The notes: generated by a model from the letters alone, not told the origin. A stretch of DNA of 64,000 bases from Apopatosoma sp963618495 (GCA_963618495.1 CAVESF010000007.1:1-64000), one strand, 5' to 3'. Numbered from the stretch's first letter, positions 8,061 through 17,711 are shown. A program made the numbers and translations.

Positions 8061-8082
8061 AAAAAAGGAAGCCGAAGCTTCC
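8061..8082 (-). terminator. Terminator of the small Cys-rich gene
   Basis: GGAAGC / GCTTCC stem with a CGAA loop, and a U6 tract on the minus strand from the A-run 8061-8066. It lies 16 bp beyond the stop at 8099, which supports that small gene being real. Confidence 0.85.
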
Positions 8083-8098
8083 CTTTCCGATATCGACA

Positions 8099-8386
8099 TT
8101 ATTTTCTTCTCTTATGCTTCTTCATCGCTTTCGATTTCGGACACATGAGCATCGCCATGAAATACACCATCATCGAAAAACCGACGGCGGCTATCAGCAG
8201 GTCGCAGAGGCAGACATTGCAGTCCATATTCGCCCCGATGCACATTTTCTTCTTTCCGCAACCGAAATCGGCATGGCAGCTTTTATTGCATTTCACAGGC
8301 ACATTAAGACTTTTCAGCTTTTTTACCGCATCGCGCATTTTCTTCTCAACAGGGCAGAGCATTTTATTGAAGTCCGTAAAAATCAC
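8099..8386 (-). CDS. Small cysteine-rich membrane protein, unknown
   Basis: A 95-aa protein with about eight Cys, mostly in a central cluster (KCNKSC, FGCGKKKMC, NMDCNVCLC) just before a single membrane segment (about 64-82), then a basic tail. It looks like a small redox- or metal-binding membrane protein, but I do not recognise the family. The start is uncertain: GTG 8386 lies only 2 nt after AAAGG, and ATG 8362 has no clear ribosome site. Support comes from the terminator just downstream and its position behind the DacF-like gene on the same strand. The opposite-strand frame over it lacks recognisable features. Confidence 0.55.
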   Translation of the reverse strand: MIFTDFNKMLCPVEKKMRDAVKKLKSLNVPVKCNKSCHADFGCGKKKMCIGANMDCNVCLCDLLIAAVGFSMMVYFMAMLMCPKSKAMKKHKRRK

Positions 8387-8441
8387 ATCCTTTCGGAAAT
8401 ACTTTTCGTTTTCAGTATTTCCGCTTTCGGCGTGATATATG

Positions 8442-9755
8442 TCATTTTTTAATCGAGGCTTTTTTCATATAAATGTAAATTCTGACAAGCGTAAAAATGA
8501 CGGCGGCAAGTATCAGCGAGATAAGTGCGATGACGAAAAAAGGACTGCCGAGCATTTTCTTCATATAAGCTTTTGCCGCGAGGCCGTCACTTTTGCGGAC
8601 TGAATATTTTGTCACGATTTCCGTGATTCCGACCTCCTTGCCGTCTGCGACGACGGTAAGCGTGCCGACGGCGGTACCCTTTTCGGCGGGCGCTTCTATC
8701 GAATCTATATCGAAATGAGGGCGCAGTTCCACCGTTGATATATCAAAATCCTTTGGCAGATAAGCATAGACGGCGGAAGCGGGCGCTAGAGTTACGCTGC
8801 TGTATTCATCGCAGAGCGAAACGGGAATTTCCCATAGCACCGTGCCTTCGCTGACGACTTTTTTCATTTCATATGCATCGAGCGCCCAATCGAGAAGATT
8901 TCGCACATCGTAATATGCGGTGATATCGCCCTTGTCGTTTTTTGTCCCGCCCATGACGACGCATATATAATTAAAGGAAGATTCCGCGCCCGAAACAATG
9001 CAGTAACCGCCGCTTTCCGTCTGTCCCGCGCTGATGCCTTTCGCCTTGGAATAAATATATTTTATCTGGTTATGATTGGAAATGAGATGATTGCGCGTCC
9101 AGATTGTCCGCGCATCGCTCTTGTTTGTGGCGGGCATTTCGTATTTTTTTGTTTCGCATATTTTCATGAATTCCGGCATGGAACACGCATATGCGGCGAT
9201 GATTGCAACATCGCGCGCCGTCGTGTATGCCGTTATGTCGTCAAGTCCTGTCGGATTTTTATAGAGCGTGTTTGCCGCGCCGAGCGATTTTGCTTTTTCA
9301 GTCATTTTGACGGCGAACATGGCATTCGCTTTTGATATTTCAAAGGCGAGTACCTGCGCGGCATCGTTTGCCCCGCCTACAAGAAGCCCATAGAGCAGCT
9401 GGCGCACGGTGACGACCTCGCCGACTTTCAGATTCATTGTGGTACTGCCCTCAAGTCCGCGCACGGCGGAATAGATGACGGTTATTTCATGGTCAAGATT
9501 GCCCGAGAAATATTCGAGCGCGATGATACCGGTCATTATTTTTGCGGTGGAGGCAGGCTGAATTTTCTCCTCTGCCGCCTTTTCATAGATGAAAACGCCG
9601 TTTTCCGTATTATATACGGCGGCATGAGGTGAATACACGCTTTTTTCGTAATCGGCATATATTGGACTGGAGGAGAAAATGAAAATCGCGACAAAAAGCA
9701 CGGCAAAAAATGCCGCGGACGCGCGTGCAGTCTTTTTTTGTGCGGATTTTTTCAT
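8442..9755 (-). CDS. DacF/PBP5-family D,D-carboxypeptidase-like protein with altered motifs
   Basis: A 437-aa protein of the serine D-Ala-D-Ala carboxypeptidase family: signal/anchor at 12-30, transpeptidase fold at 35-270, beta-rich domain at 285-395, C-terminal membrane helix at 405-428. The nucleophile motif is intact (S69-T-A-K72). The second motif, usually SxN, reads GAN (128-130), and KTG reads SAG (242-244) by alignment to the flanking GxTxxGGYC pattern. Loss of the Ser and Lys may change substrate or abolish carboxypeptidase activity. Relatives such as DacF act on spore cortex or vegetative wall. The start at 9755 follows AAGGAGGAAAAC; upstream in-frame sequence to 9845 overlaps a decayed hairpin repeat and is not coding. 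Confidence 0.85.
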   Translation of the reverse strand: MKKSAQKKTARASAAFFAVLFVAIFIFSSSPIYADYEKSVYSPHAAVYNTENGVFIYEKAAEEKIQPASTAKIMTGIIALEYFSGNLDHEITVIYSAVRGLEGSTTMNLKVGEVVTVRQLLYGLLVGGANDAAQVLAFEISKANAMFAVKMTEKAKSLGAANTLYKNPTGLDDITAYTTARDVAIIAAYACSMPEFMKICETKKYEMPATNKSDARTIWTRNHLISNHNQIKYIYSKAKGISAGQTESGGYCIVSGAESSFNYICVVMGGTKNDKGDITAYYDVRNLLDWALDAYEMKKVVSEGTVLWEIPVSLCDEYSSVTLAPASAVYAYLPKDFDISTVELRPHFDIDSIEAPAEKGTAVGTLTVVADGKEVGITEIVTKYSVRKSDGLAAKAYMKKMLGSPFFVIALISLILAAVIFTLVRIYIYMKKASIKK

Positions 9756-9876
9756 GTTTTCCTCCTTTTGTTTTGTGTGTTGTACGGCGTTTTTGGCTTG
9801 AAAGAATAGAAGATGCTTTATTTTATCGCGCTCTTGGTCATGCAAAAGTACGATAAGAGAAAAGTACGGTAAACTT

Positions 9877-10812
9877 TTAAAAAGAAATCCCCATCTTTTT
9901 GAGCATTTCCTCTGCCTGTGCGCGGTTTTTCATCACCTCGGCGGTCAGCTCCGCCACGCCCGAAAACCTGCGCTCGGGACGGATGAATGCAAGCGGATAG
10001 ACGGCGATTTCGTTGCCGTAGAGATCGCCGGAAAAGCCGATGATGTTCGTTTCGCAGTTTGCCTCCCCGTGTGAGTCTATGCTCGGGCGCACGCCGATAT
10101 TCGAAACGGCGGGATATTTCTTTCCGTCGATTATGCAGAGTGAGGCGTAGACACCGTGACGCGGTACTGCGGCGCCATGCGCTATGCGCTGATTTGCCGT
10201 CGGAAAACCGAGAGTCGCTCCGAGCGCCTTGCCGTGCAGAACCTCGGAGACAAAACCGAAATTTCTGCCGAGCAGGCTGTTTGCAAGCGACATATCTCCC
10301 TCGGCAAGCGCCGCGCGTATTCTTGTTGAGCTGACCGGTTCACCGCCGAGGTTGACGGGCGGCAGGATGGCGGCGCTTCGTCCGTGCGACTCCATGAGAG
10401 AGGCGAGCGTCTCTCCGTTTCCCGCGCCCATTTTCCCGAAGCGGAAATTGAAGCCGCAGAAAGCGCAGGCGACATTCAGCGTGCCGACAAGCACCTGCGA
10501 AACGAAAGTTTCGCAGCTCATGTCGCGTACCTCGTCAAAAGGCACGGTCACGGCGATTTCCGCGCCGCATTCGGCAAATATTTTCAGTTTTTCCTCATGC
10601 GAAACTATGAATGGTGCGCCCGATGTATTGCTGTCAAAGGTGAAAACGGCGCATTTTGTGCCGCTGTGGGCGCGGCAGTAGTCGGCAACCGCCTCTATGA
10701 GCTTTCTGTGTCCTATATGGACACCGTCAAAATTGCCTATCGCGCAGGCGAGCGGCAAGTCCATGGCGGCGATTTCAGCGCCGCTTTTCAAATCGATTAT
10801 TTTCAATATCAT
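9877..10812 (-). CDS. ribF: Bifunctional riboflavin kinase / FAD synthetase
   Basis: A 311-aa cytoplasmic enzyme that phosphorylates riboflavin to FMN and then adenylylates FMN to FAD. The N-terminal nucleotidyltransferase domain shows AIGNFDGVHIGH (about 25-36), GFNFRFGK and SSTRIR; the C-terminal flavokinase domain shows GATLGFPTAN (about 196-206) and the following HGVYA. Full length for the family. AAGGACAGG precedes the ATG. It lies 42 bp downstream of comM on the same strand, likely cotranscribed. Confidence 0.95.
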   Translation of the reverse strand: MILKIIDLKSGAEIAAMDLPLACAIGNFDGVHIGHRKLIEAVADYCRAHSGTKCAVFTFDSNTSGAPFIVSHEEKLKIFAECGAEIAVTVPFDEVRDMSCETFVSQVLVGTLNVACAFCGFNFRFGKMGAGNGETLASLMESHGRSAAILPPVNLGGEPVSSTRIRAALAEGDMSLANSLLGRNFGFVSEVLHGKALGATLGFPTANQRIAHGAAVPRHGVYASLCIIDGKKYPAVSNIGVRPSIDSHGEANCETNIIGFSGDLYGNEIAVYPLAFIRPERRFSGVAELTAEVMKNRAQAEEMLKKMGISF

Positions 10813-10854
10813 CCTGTCCTTATGGATTTTTTATATTATACCGCAAAGAGGACT

Positions 10855-12396
10855 TTATTTCCAGTATTTTCTGTCGAGCGAGCGGTACTGTATCGCCTCC
10901 GCGATGTGTGCAGGGAGAATATTTTCACTTTCCTCAAGGTCGGCTATCGTCCTTGCCACGCGCAGGATTCTATCATAGCCGCGGGCGGAAAGCCCCAGCC
11001 TGTCAAAAGCCTTTTGCAGGAGGAGAGTTGCCTTTTCGTCCATTTTGCAGTATTTCTGAATTTGGGAACTGCTCAACTGCGCGTTGCAGTGCAGTCCCTC
11101 TTCGCCCGCATAGCGGCGCGAGGCGAAATCGCGCGCTTTTTTCACTCTTTCCGCCATCACTGCGGAATTTACGGGCGACGGCTCGCGAACGGCGACTTCT
11201 TCATACGAAAGCGACGGCACTTCTATCTGAATATCGATTCTGTCAAGCAGCGGTCCGCTTATCCGCGAGAGATAGCGGGAAATATCCGCCTGCGAGCAGG
11301 TGCATTTGCCCGAGGGATGACCGTAATAGCCGCATTTGCATGGGTTCATGGCGCAAACGAGCATGAAATCCGAGGGAAATGTAAATTTCCCGCCGACGCG
11401 CGTTATCGTCACCTTGCCGTCCTCGAGCGGCTGGCGCAGAGCCTCCATGGATTCGCGGGAAAACTCGGGAAGCTCATCGAGAAAGAGTACTCCGTTGTGC
11501 GCAAGCGAAATTTCGCCCGGCATCGGTATTCTGCCGCCGCCGGAAAGACCCGCGCACGACATGGTGTGGTGTGGCGCACGGAAAGGGCGCTCGCGCATGA
11601 GCGCATGCGCGCCGTCCTGCCGCATGCCTGCGGCGGAATGGATGCGCGTCGTTTCTATCGCTTCGTCAAAGGTCATCTCCGGCAGAATGGACGGAATGCG
11701 CTTGGCAAGCATGCTTTTGCCTGTCCCGGGCGCGCCTATCATCAGGATATTATGTCCGCCGGCGCAGGCTATCTCGAGCGCGCGCTTGGCTTTTTCCTGT
11801 CCTTTTACATCGGCGAAATCAAGCGTCGGCATGCGGTGCGCCGATGCACCGTCATCGACTGCGTGAAAAGGCTCTATCGGCATTTCTCCATTGAGCATGG
11901 CGACGAGTTCCGAGGCTTTTTTTACGGGATAGACCGTCACGCCCTCGACGACCGAAGCCTCCGCGGCATTTTCCGGCGCTGCAAAAAGCTCTGTTTTTCC
12001 CGCTTCCTTCGCCGCAAGGCACATGGAGAGCATACCGTTTACGGGACGCACCTCGCCCGAGAGCGAAAGCTCACCGATGAAGCATCTGTTTTCGGTTTCG
12101 GCATTTTCGTTTATCACGCCCGCGCACTGCATGATGGCGATGAGCATGGCGAGGTCAAAGCCGGAACCCTCCTTGCGCTTGTCGGCGGGAGCGAGGTTTA
12201 CCGTTATCTGCGAATCGGGAAAAGGGAAACCGCTGTTTACGAAAGCCGCTCTGATGCGGTCTTTCGCCTCCTTGACGGCGTTGTCCGGCAGTCCCACTAT
12301 GCCAAAGCACGGAAGCTTGTCCTGAAAATCGCATTCCACCGTTACTCCGTAGCCGTCTATTCCGATAAGACCCGCCGTATAGATTCTTGAAAGCAT
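10855..12396 (-). CDS. YifB/ComM-family Mg-chelatase-like AAA ATPase
   Basis: A 513-aa protein with an N-terminal Lon-like ChlI fold (1-170), a Mg-chelatase AAA+ core with Walker A GAPGTGKS near 218, and a C-terminal domain containing LSARGYDRILRVARTIADLE. The family is ComM/YifB; ComM is a branch-migration helicase helping integrate heterologous DNA during transformation. A dprA gene at 56.9 kb is in keeping with competence-type functions, though both are widespread in non-competent species. Upstream, 12397-12558 is the divergent control region shared with clpC. Confidence 0.92.
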   Translation of the reverse strand: MLSRIYTAGLIGIDGYGVTVECDFQDKLPCFGIVGLPDNAVKEAKDRIRAAFVNSGFPFPDSQITVNLAPADKRKEGSGFDLAMLIAIMQCAGVINENAETENRCFIGELSLSGEVRPVNGMLSMCLAAKEAGKTELFAAPENAAEASVVEGVTVYPVKKASELVAMLNGEMPIEPFHAVDDGASAHRMPTLDFADVKGQEKAKRALEIACAGGHNILMIGAPGTGKSMLAKRIPSILPEMTFDEAIETTRIHSAAGMRQDGAHALMRERPFRAPHHTMSCAGLSGGGRIPMPGEISLAHNGVLFLDELPEFSRESMEALRQPLEDGKVTITRVGGKFTFPSDFMLVCAMNPCKCGYYGHPSGKCTCSQADISRYLSRISGPLLDRIDIQIEVPSLSYEEVAVREPSPVNSAVMAERVKKARDFASRRYAGEEGLHCNAQLSSSQIQKYCKMDEKATLLLQKAFDRLGLSARGYDRILRVARTIADLEESENILPAHIAEAIQYRSLDRKYWK

Positions 12397-12558
12397 GGCA
12401 ATCTCCTTTTTGCAGACATATTTTCTTCTATTTTACAATATTCGCGCGGAAATTACAAGGAGATTTTTCTAAAAACGGAAAATATTTTCCCGTATAAATG
12501 GATAGAATATATTTGCGTGAATGTGCGGCATGGCGCCGCACGGATAATGAGGTATTTT

Positions 12559-14991
12559 ATGCAGAACAAATTTACCGAGCTTGCCGCCGCGGCTCTGACA
12601 AAATCAAGACTTATCGCCTGCGAGATGGGGCATACCTATATCGGAACAGAGCATCTGCTGCTCGGGATACTCTCCGTGCCGGAGAGCGCGGGCGCCGATA
12701 TGCTCGAGTCTCATGCGGTGACTTTTTCTTCCACAAAGGCATTGATGACGGAACTGCTCGGGCAGGGAGACGAAACGAGGCTCGGCAATTCCGATATGAC
12801 GCCGCGTCTGCGCCGCGTGATAGAAGGCTCGGCGCTTGAGGCGGCGAAATACGGGCAGAGCCTCGTCGGAACAGAGCATCTGCTTCTTGCCATGCTTTCG
12901 CAGAGAGACTGCGTCGCCGTCAAGGTGATGATAGCCGAGGGCGCCGTGATAGGCGAGCTTGTGGCGGATACGGGCGCTTTTCTTCTGGATGTGAGTGACA
13001 AAAAGGAAAAGGGCGCAAAGGCACAGTCATATCAGGCGAATACGGCGGGCGCTTCCGCGCTTTCACTCTACGGCAGAGACCTTGCGGAGGCGGCAAAGAG
13101 CGGCAGGCTCGACCCGATAATCGGCAGAGACGAAGAAATAACGCGCATGCTCCGGATACTCTGCCGCAAATCGAAAAACAATCCCTGCCTTATCGGTGAG
13201 CCTGGCGTAGGCAAAACGGCAGTTGCCGAGGGGATTGCCGCGAGGATAGCGTCGGGCGATGTTCCCGAGGCACTCCTGCACAAGCATATCATCGCGCTCG
13301 ATATGGGAGCGATGCTCGCCGGGGCAAAATACAGGGGCGAATTTGAAGACAGACTGAAAAAGGTGATAGAAGAGGTCACATCGTCGGATAAATATATCCT
13401 TTTTATAGATGAGATACACATGATAGTCGGCGCGGGTGCGGCAGAGGGCGCACTCGATGCGGCGAATATACTCAAACCCGCGCTCTCCCGCGGGGATATT
13501 CAGCTTATCGGCGCGACTACCGTTTCGGAATATCACCGCCATATAGAAAAGGATGCGGCGCTCGAGCGGCGTTTTCAGCCGGTGCTCATAGGCGAGCCGG
13601 ATGAGGAACAGACGAAAAACATCCTGCGCGGACTTCGCGAGAGCTATGAAAACCACCATCATGTGAAAATATCGGACGAGGCAATAGACGCGGCTGTGCG
13701 GCTCTCGGAGAGATATTTAAGCGACAGATTTCTGCCCGACAAGGCGATAGACCTCATCGACGAAGCCGCCGCAAAAAAGCGGATAGAGCAGAGCGGCAAG
13801 CCTGATGAGATAAGGACGCTGGAGAGCAGGCTCGCCGCGCTGAGGGTAAAAAAAGAAGCACTCGTGCGCTCTCAGAATTTCGAAGCGGCGGCAGGCGTGC
13901 GCGATGAGATAATCGCCGCACGCGATGCGCTCGAGGCGGAATGCGAAAAATGGGAGCGGGCAAGAGCGGTGGGCAGTGCCGCCATAGGTGAAAACGAGAT
14001 AGCCGAGATAGTCACGGCATGGACGCATATTCCCACCTCGCGCATAAGCGAGGATGAGGGCGAGAGGCTCGCTCATCTTGAGGAGATTCTCGGGCGGCGC
14101 GTGATAGGGCAGGAGAAAGCCGTCGTTTCCGTTTCGCGGGCGATAAGGCGCGGCAGAGCGGGACTCGGCGACCCGAGGCGGCCTGTCGGTTCGTTCCTTT
14201 TCGTCGGCACAACGGGCGTCGGCAAAACAGAACTGGCAAAGGCGACGGCAGAGGCGCTTTTCGGCAGTGAAAACGCCATGATAACGCTCGATATGAGCGA
14301 ATATATGGAGCTTCACAGCGTGTCGAAGCTTATCGGTTCGCCGCCGGGCTATGTCGGCTACGGCGAGGGCGGTCAGCTGACGGAACGCGTTCGCAAGATG
14401 CCGTATTGCATTATACTTTTCGACGAGATAGAAAAAGCGCATCCTGATGTTTTCAATCTCCTGCTTCAGGTGCTGGAGGAGGGACAGCTCACCGATTCGC
14501 AGGGCAGGCGGGCTAATTTCTCAAATGCAGTCATCATCATGACATCCAATATCGGCACGGGCGAACGCAAAAGCTACAGCGCAACGGGCTTTTCGCCGAC
14601 GGTGAGCGAGAGCATGGCGGAGGAGGAGAGCATCAGAGCAAAGCTGCGCGAGCGCTTCCGTCCCGAATTTCTAAACAGAATAGACGAGACGGTGATTTTC
14701 AGTCGGCTCGGCAAGGATGATATAAAGCGGATAGCCGCAAAAATGCTCGGCGATATCGTAAAGAAAATGGCGGCTCTCGGAGCGGAGATTGAATTTTCCG
14801 ATGAGGCAGTGGGACTTATCGCCGCGAGCGGAATGGACGAAATATACGGCGCAAGACCGCTTCGCCACGAGATAAGAGAAAAGATAGAGAATGTGCTCGC
14901 GGAAAAACTCCTGCGCCATGAGATATCAAAGGGCGATAAGATCTTCTGCACGGTAAAGGACGGGCGCATGGAATTCAATAAAATCAAGTAG
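12559..14991 (+). CDS. clpC: ClpC-type AAA+ unfoldase
   Basis: An 810-aa HSP100 ATPase that unfolds substrates for ClpP. Order: double Clp_N repeat (1-140), AAA1 with Walker A GEPGVGKT (about 213) and Walker B ILFIDEIH, a short middle region with a UVR-like motif (RSQNFEAAAGVRDEI), AAA2 with Walker A GTTGVGKT (about 549) and VGYGEGGQL, C-terminal D2-small domain. The short middle domain and UVR motif indicate ClpC, not ClpB. Start 12559 follows TGAGGT; 12517 would add 14 residues unlike the family N-terminus. The usual ctsR-mcsA-mcsB partners are not adjacent, and I see no clear CtsR operator upstream. Confidence 0.92.
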   Translation: MQNKFTELAAAALTKSRLIACEMGHTYIGTEHLLLGILSVPESAGADMLESHAVTFSSTKALMTELLGQGDETRLGNSDMTPRLRRVIEGSALEAAKYGQSLVGTEHLLLAMLSQRDCVAVKVMIAEGAVIGELVADTGAFLLDVSDKKEKGAKAQSYQANTAGASALSLYGRDLAEAAKSGRLDPIIGRDEEITRMLRILCRKSKNNPCLIGEPGVGKTAVAEGIAARIASGDVPEALLHKHIIALDMGAMLAGAKYRGEFEDRLKKVIEEVTSSDKYILFIDEIHMIVGAGAAEGALDAANILKPALSRGDIQLIGATTVSEYHRHIEKDAALERRFQPVLIGEPDEEQTKNILRGLRESYENHHHVKISDEAIDAAVRLSERYLSDRFLPDKAIDLIDEAAAKKRIEQSGKPDEIRTLESRLAALRVKKEALVRSQNFEAAAGVRDEIIAARDALEAECEKWERARAVGSAAIGENEIAEIVTAWTHIPTSRISEDEGERLAHLEEILGRRVIGQEKAVVSVSRAIRRGRAGLGDPRRPVGSFLFVGTTGVGKTELAKATAEALFGSENAMITLDMSEYMELHSVSKLIGSPPGYVGYGEGGQLTERVRKMPYCIILFDEIEKAHPDVFNLLLQVLEEGQLTDSQGRRANFSNAVIIMTSNIGTGERKSYSATGFSPTVSESMAEEESIRAKLRERFRPEFLNRIDETVIFSRLGKDDIKRIAAKMLGDIVKKMAALGAEIEFSDEAVGLIAASGMDEIYGARPLRHEIREKIENVLAEKLLRHEISKGDKIFCTVKDGRMEFNKIK

Positions 14992-14993
14992 AC

Positions 14994-15030
14994 AAAAAGC
15001 GGGGAATTTTCGTGAATTTCCCGCTTTTTT
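14994..15030 (+). terminator. Terminator of clpC
   Basis: AAAGCGGG-AATT pairs with AATT-CCCGCTTT and is followed by a T-run, 3 bp after the stop. Confidence 0.85.
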
Positions 15031-15059
15031 CAGCCTTATTTTCATGCAATTGAACACGC

Positions 15060-15087
15060 AAAAAGGGAATCCTTCCGGACTCCCTTT
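15060..15087 (-). terminator. Terminator of gapA
   Basis: A stem of GGGA-TCC pairing with GGA-TCCC on the minus strand, followed by a U5 tract (A-run 15060-15064). Convergent with the clpC terminator. Confidence 0.8.
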
Positions 15088-15114
15088 CCAGTATCAGATA
15101 TAAGCAGATAACGA

Positions 15115-16185
15115 TTAGTTAAGCTCCGCGAAATACTTGATTGTACGAACCATCTGGCTTGTGTAGCTGTTCTCGTTGTCATACCAGGAAACAACCTGTA
15201 CCTGATATGTGTCGTCGTCAATCTTGGATACCATTGTCTGCGTAGCGTCGAAGAGAGAGCCATATCTCATACCGATAACATCGGAAGAAACGATAGGATC
15301 CTCATTGTAACCGAAGGAAGCGGAAGAAGCAGCCTTCATAGCGGCATTGATGCCTTCCTTTGTTACATCTGTACCCTTGACAACAGCTGTAAGGATTGTT
15401 GTGGAGCCTGTAGGAACGGGAACTCTCTGCGCACTGCCGATAAGCTTGCCGTTGAGCTCGGGGATAACGAGACCGATAGCCTTGGCAGCGCCTGTGGAGT
15501 TAGGAACGATATTGGCAGCGCCTGCTCTTGCTCTTCTGAGGTCACCCTTTCTGTGAGGACCGTCGAGAATCATCTGGTCGCCTGTGTAAGCGTGAATTGT
15601 GCTCATGATGCCGCTCTGGATAGGAGCATAATCATTGAGAGCCTTAGCCATGGGAGCGAGGCAGTTTGTTGTGCAGGAAGCGGCGGAAATAACCGTATCA
15701 TCCTTTGTAAGAGTCTTTTCGTTTACGCTGAATACGATTGTGGGAAGGTCATTTCCTGCGGGAGCGGAAATAACAACTTTCTTTGCGCCTGCATCGATAT
15801 GAGCCTGTGCCTTAGCCTTGGAGCAGTAGAAACCTGTGCACTCGAGAACAACATCTACATCGAGAGCCTTCCAGGGAAGATCCTGAGCCTTGGGCATAGC
15901 GTAAATAGTGATTTCCTTGCCGTCTACCGTGATAGAACCGGGAGTAACGACTGTCTTACCGTCTTCGGCAAGAACAGGCTCCTTAGAAGAAACTGTGTGT
16001 GCATTTTCGCCGATTTTGCCGCAGTAGCCGCCCTGAGCTGTATCATACTTGAGAAGATGAGCGAGCATAGCGGGGCTTGTAAGGTCGTTGATAGCAACAA
16101 CTTCATAACCCTCTGCGCCGAACATCTGTCTGAAAGCAAGACGACCGATTCTGCCGAAACCGTTAATAGCAACTTTAACTGACAT
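15115..16185 (-). CDS. gapA: Glyceraldehyde-3-phosphate dehydrogenase
   Basis: A 356-aa NAD-type GAPDH converting glyceraldehyde-3-phosphate to 1,3-bisphosphoglycerate in glycolysis. The Rossmann signature INGFGRIGR is at 7-15 and the catalytic Cys171 in ISAASCTTNC. It is about 20 residues longer than typical enzymes because of an insertion near 60-90. GGAGGATTTTATC gives a strong ribosome site. The codon set (AAG, AAC, TTC, GCT) matches high expression. It stands alone; pgk and tpi are not in the window. Promoter at 16249-16277. Confidence 0.96.
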   Translation of the reverse strand: MSVKVAINGFGRIGRLAFRQMFGAEGYEVVAINDLTSPAMLAHLLKYDTAQGGYCGKIGENAHTVSSKEPVLAEDGKTVVTPGSITVDGKEITIYAMPKAQDLPWKALDVDVVLECTGFYCSKAKAQAHIDAGAKKVVISAPAGNDLPTIVFSVNEKTLTKDDTVISAASCTTNCLAPMAKALNDYAPIQSGIMSTIHAYTGDQMILDGPHRKGDLRRARAGAANIVPNSTGAAKAIGLVIPELNGKLIGSAQRVPVPTGSTTILTAVVKGTDVTKEGINAAMKAASSASFGYNEDPIVSSDVIGMRYGSLFDATQTMVSKIDDDTYQVQVVSWYDNENSYTSQMVRTIKYFAELN

Positions 16186-16248
16186 GATAAAATCCTCCGT
16201 TTAGATAAAATTAATGGAATTGGGGTAATAAATTCCCATACAACTCTT

Positions 16249-16277
16249 ATTCTAACCCATTTTGGAAAAATATACAA
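16249..16277 (-). promoter_or_regulatory. Promoter of gapA
   Basis: Minus strand TTGTAT (16277-16272), 17-bp spacer, TAGAAT (16254-16249), 64 bp before the start codon. Confidence 0.7.
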
Positions 16278-16407
16278 GTCTTTTTTCAAAAAAATATTTG
16301 CGGAAATGTGAATTTTTTTATCTTTTCACATTCATTATAGGTGCGGCGGCATAAAAAACAGCTTTTTTGCAAATAATACATTTAAAAATTCAGGAGATGA
16401 TCTTATA

Positions 16408-16860
16408 ATGGAGAAAAACAAACCGACCAATCCCGGGGAAAAGTTGCTTTGTGAAATTTACAAAAATGCAAATATGGGTGAAGATTCGCTCTGCCTGCTC
16501 ATCGGCAAGGTAAAAGATGAAAACCTGCGCCGCGATATCACCTGTCAGCTCGACACATATGCAGGCTATGCGGATATGGCAAAAAGCAAGCTTGCGGATA
16601 TGAATATCAAGGCAAAGGAACTCAGTCCCATCGCAAAAATTTCAGGTGAGATTTCAATGACGATGAACACAATGACCGACAGCTCCGCGCAGAAGCTGGC
16701 GGAACTGATAATCGAAGGCTCGACGATGGGCATAGTGGAGCTGAAAAAGCAGATAACCGCCGCGAAAAAGGAAAATGCGCCCGAGCATATTATAAATTTT
16801 GCAAACGAGGTTGTCTCTTTCGAGGAAAACAGTATCAACAAGATGAAAGAATATCTGTGA
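16408..16860 (+). CDS. Conserved small helical protein, ferritin-like fold suspected
   Basis: A 150-aa all-helical acidic/basic protein without signal or membrane segments. Features include YKNANMGEDSL near 18-28, an ALSP-like turn (ELSPIAKISGEISMTMNT), EGSTMGIVELKKQI and a C-terminal FEENSINKMKEYL. This layout matches an uncharacterised clostridial protein group with a predicted four-helix ferritin-like bundle; metal ligands are not obvious, so the fold is inference. AGGAGATGATCTTATA precedes the ATG. It is convergent with the PHP gene, with a 41-bp gap. Confidence 0.75.
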   Translation: MEKNKPTNPGEKLLCEIYKNANMGEDSLCLLIGKVKDENLRRDITCQLDTYAGYADMAKSKLADMNIKAKELSPIAKISGEISMTMNTMTDSSAQKLAELIIEGSTMGIVELKKQITAAKKENAPEHIINFANEVVSFEENSINKMKEYL

Positions 16861-16901
16861 TGAACACAAAAGGGTCAACCGATTGTTACCGATCGTCATA
16901 T

Positions 16902-17711
16902 TTATATCAAAATGAAGTTGCCTTTTGTCGTCATTACGCGGTCAAAGCCGAGACTGCGGATGAGATCAAGCCCTTCGCTTATTCCTCTGCCGAGATTGAC
17001 GGGCGAATGCGCGTCGGAGCCAATGGTGATGAGAGAACCGCCGAGGTCGCGATAAAGGGCGATTATCTCCGCCTGCGGCATAGTGAAGCCAAGCCCGCGC
17101 CATATGGTGGAAACATTGATCTCAAGCGCGATGCCGCGCGATATCAGTTTCTTCAGCAGTGCCGCCGTTTTGTCCCTGTGCGGCGCGAAATCAAAAGGCT
17201 TGCCCGCCATCGCCATATATCGCGTCTGATATGTGAGATGCGCGAGCGTGGTTATCGGAAAATCAATGAGCGCATTCATTTCATCAAGCGTACGGTCAAA
17301 AAGCTGAGAAGCGAGCGCGTCGGGAATATATTCAAAATTCATCATGCAGAAATCGGGAACCTTATCGAGATTATGCACCGAACCGATGATAAATTCATAA
17401 GGATGACGGCGGAGAAAAGCTTCTGCCGCCTCTGGATATTGCTCGGGCTGACCGAGTTCTATGCCGAGAATAAGACAAAGCGAGCCGCGATATTTTTCCT
17501 TTGCCGCGCACATCGCCTGCCATGCGCCGTCGCTGTCATAACTTGTGTATATTTTTTCCGCCTCGCCGTTTACATCGCAATGGTCGGTTATCGCAAGGTC
17601 GGAAAGCCCCAGCTCTATCGCGCGCAGGCAAAGAGCATCAATGCTCGAATCTTTTGCTCCGTCATGCGAAAAGACGGAATGTGTATGCATATCGCATGGA
17701 ATGCTTTTCAT
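16902..17711 (-). CDS. PHP-domain phosphatase, histidinol-phosphatase-like
   Basis: A 269-aa metallophosphoesterase of the PHP superfamily. Metal-binding motifs are visible: DMHTHS at 7-12, ITDHCD near 41-46, the Glu of GIELG near 83, IGSVHN near 108, and SDAHSP near 231. The layout matches HisK/HisJ-type histidinol-phosphatases, but no other his genes are nearby, so another phosphoester could be the substrate. It follows alr by 35 bp on the same strand and is probably cotranscribed. Confidence 0.85.
   Translation of the reverse strand: MKSIPCDMHTHSVFSHDGAKDSSIDALCLRAIELGLSDLAITDHCDVNGEAEKIYTSYDSDGAWQAMCAAKEKYRGSLCLILGIELGQPEQYPEAAEAFLRRHPYEFIIGSVHNLDKVPDFCMMNFEYIPDALASQLFDRTLDEMNALIDFPITTLAHLTYQTRYMAMAGKPFDFAPHRDKTAALLKKLISRGIALEINVSTIWRGLGFTMPQAEIIALYRDLGGSLITIGSDAHSPVNLGRGISEGLDLIRSLGFDRVMTTKGNFILI

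Noticed and set aside
10384..12390. Long plus-strand frame opposite ribF and comM
   Set aside because: Rich in Arg/His/Cys with no family features; it is the mirror of two well-supported genes in GC-rich codons.
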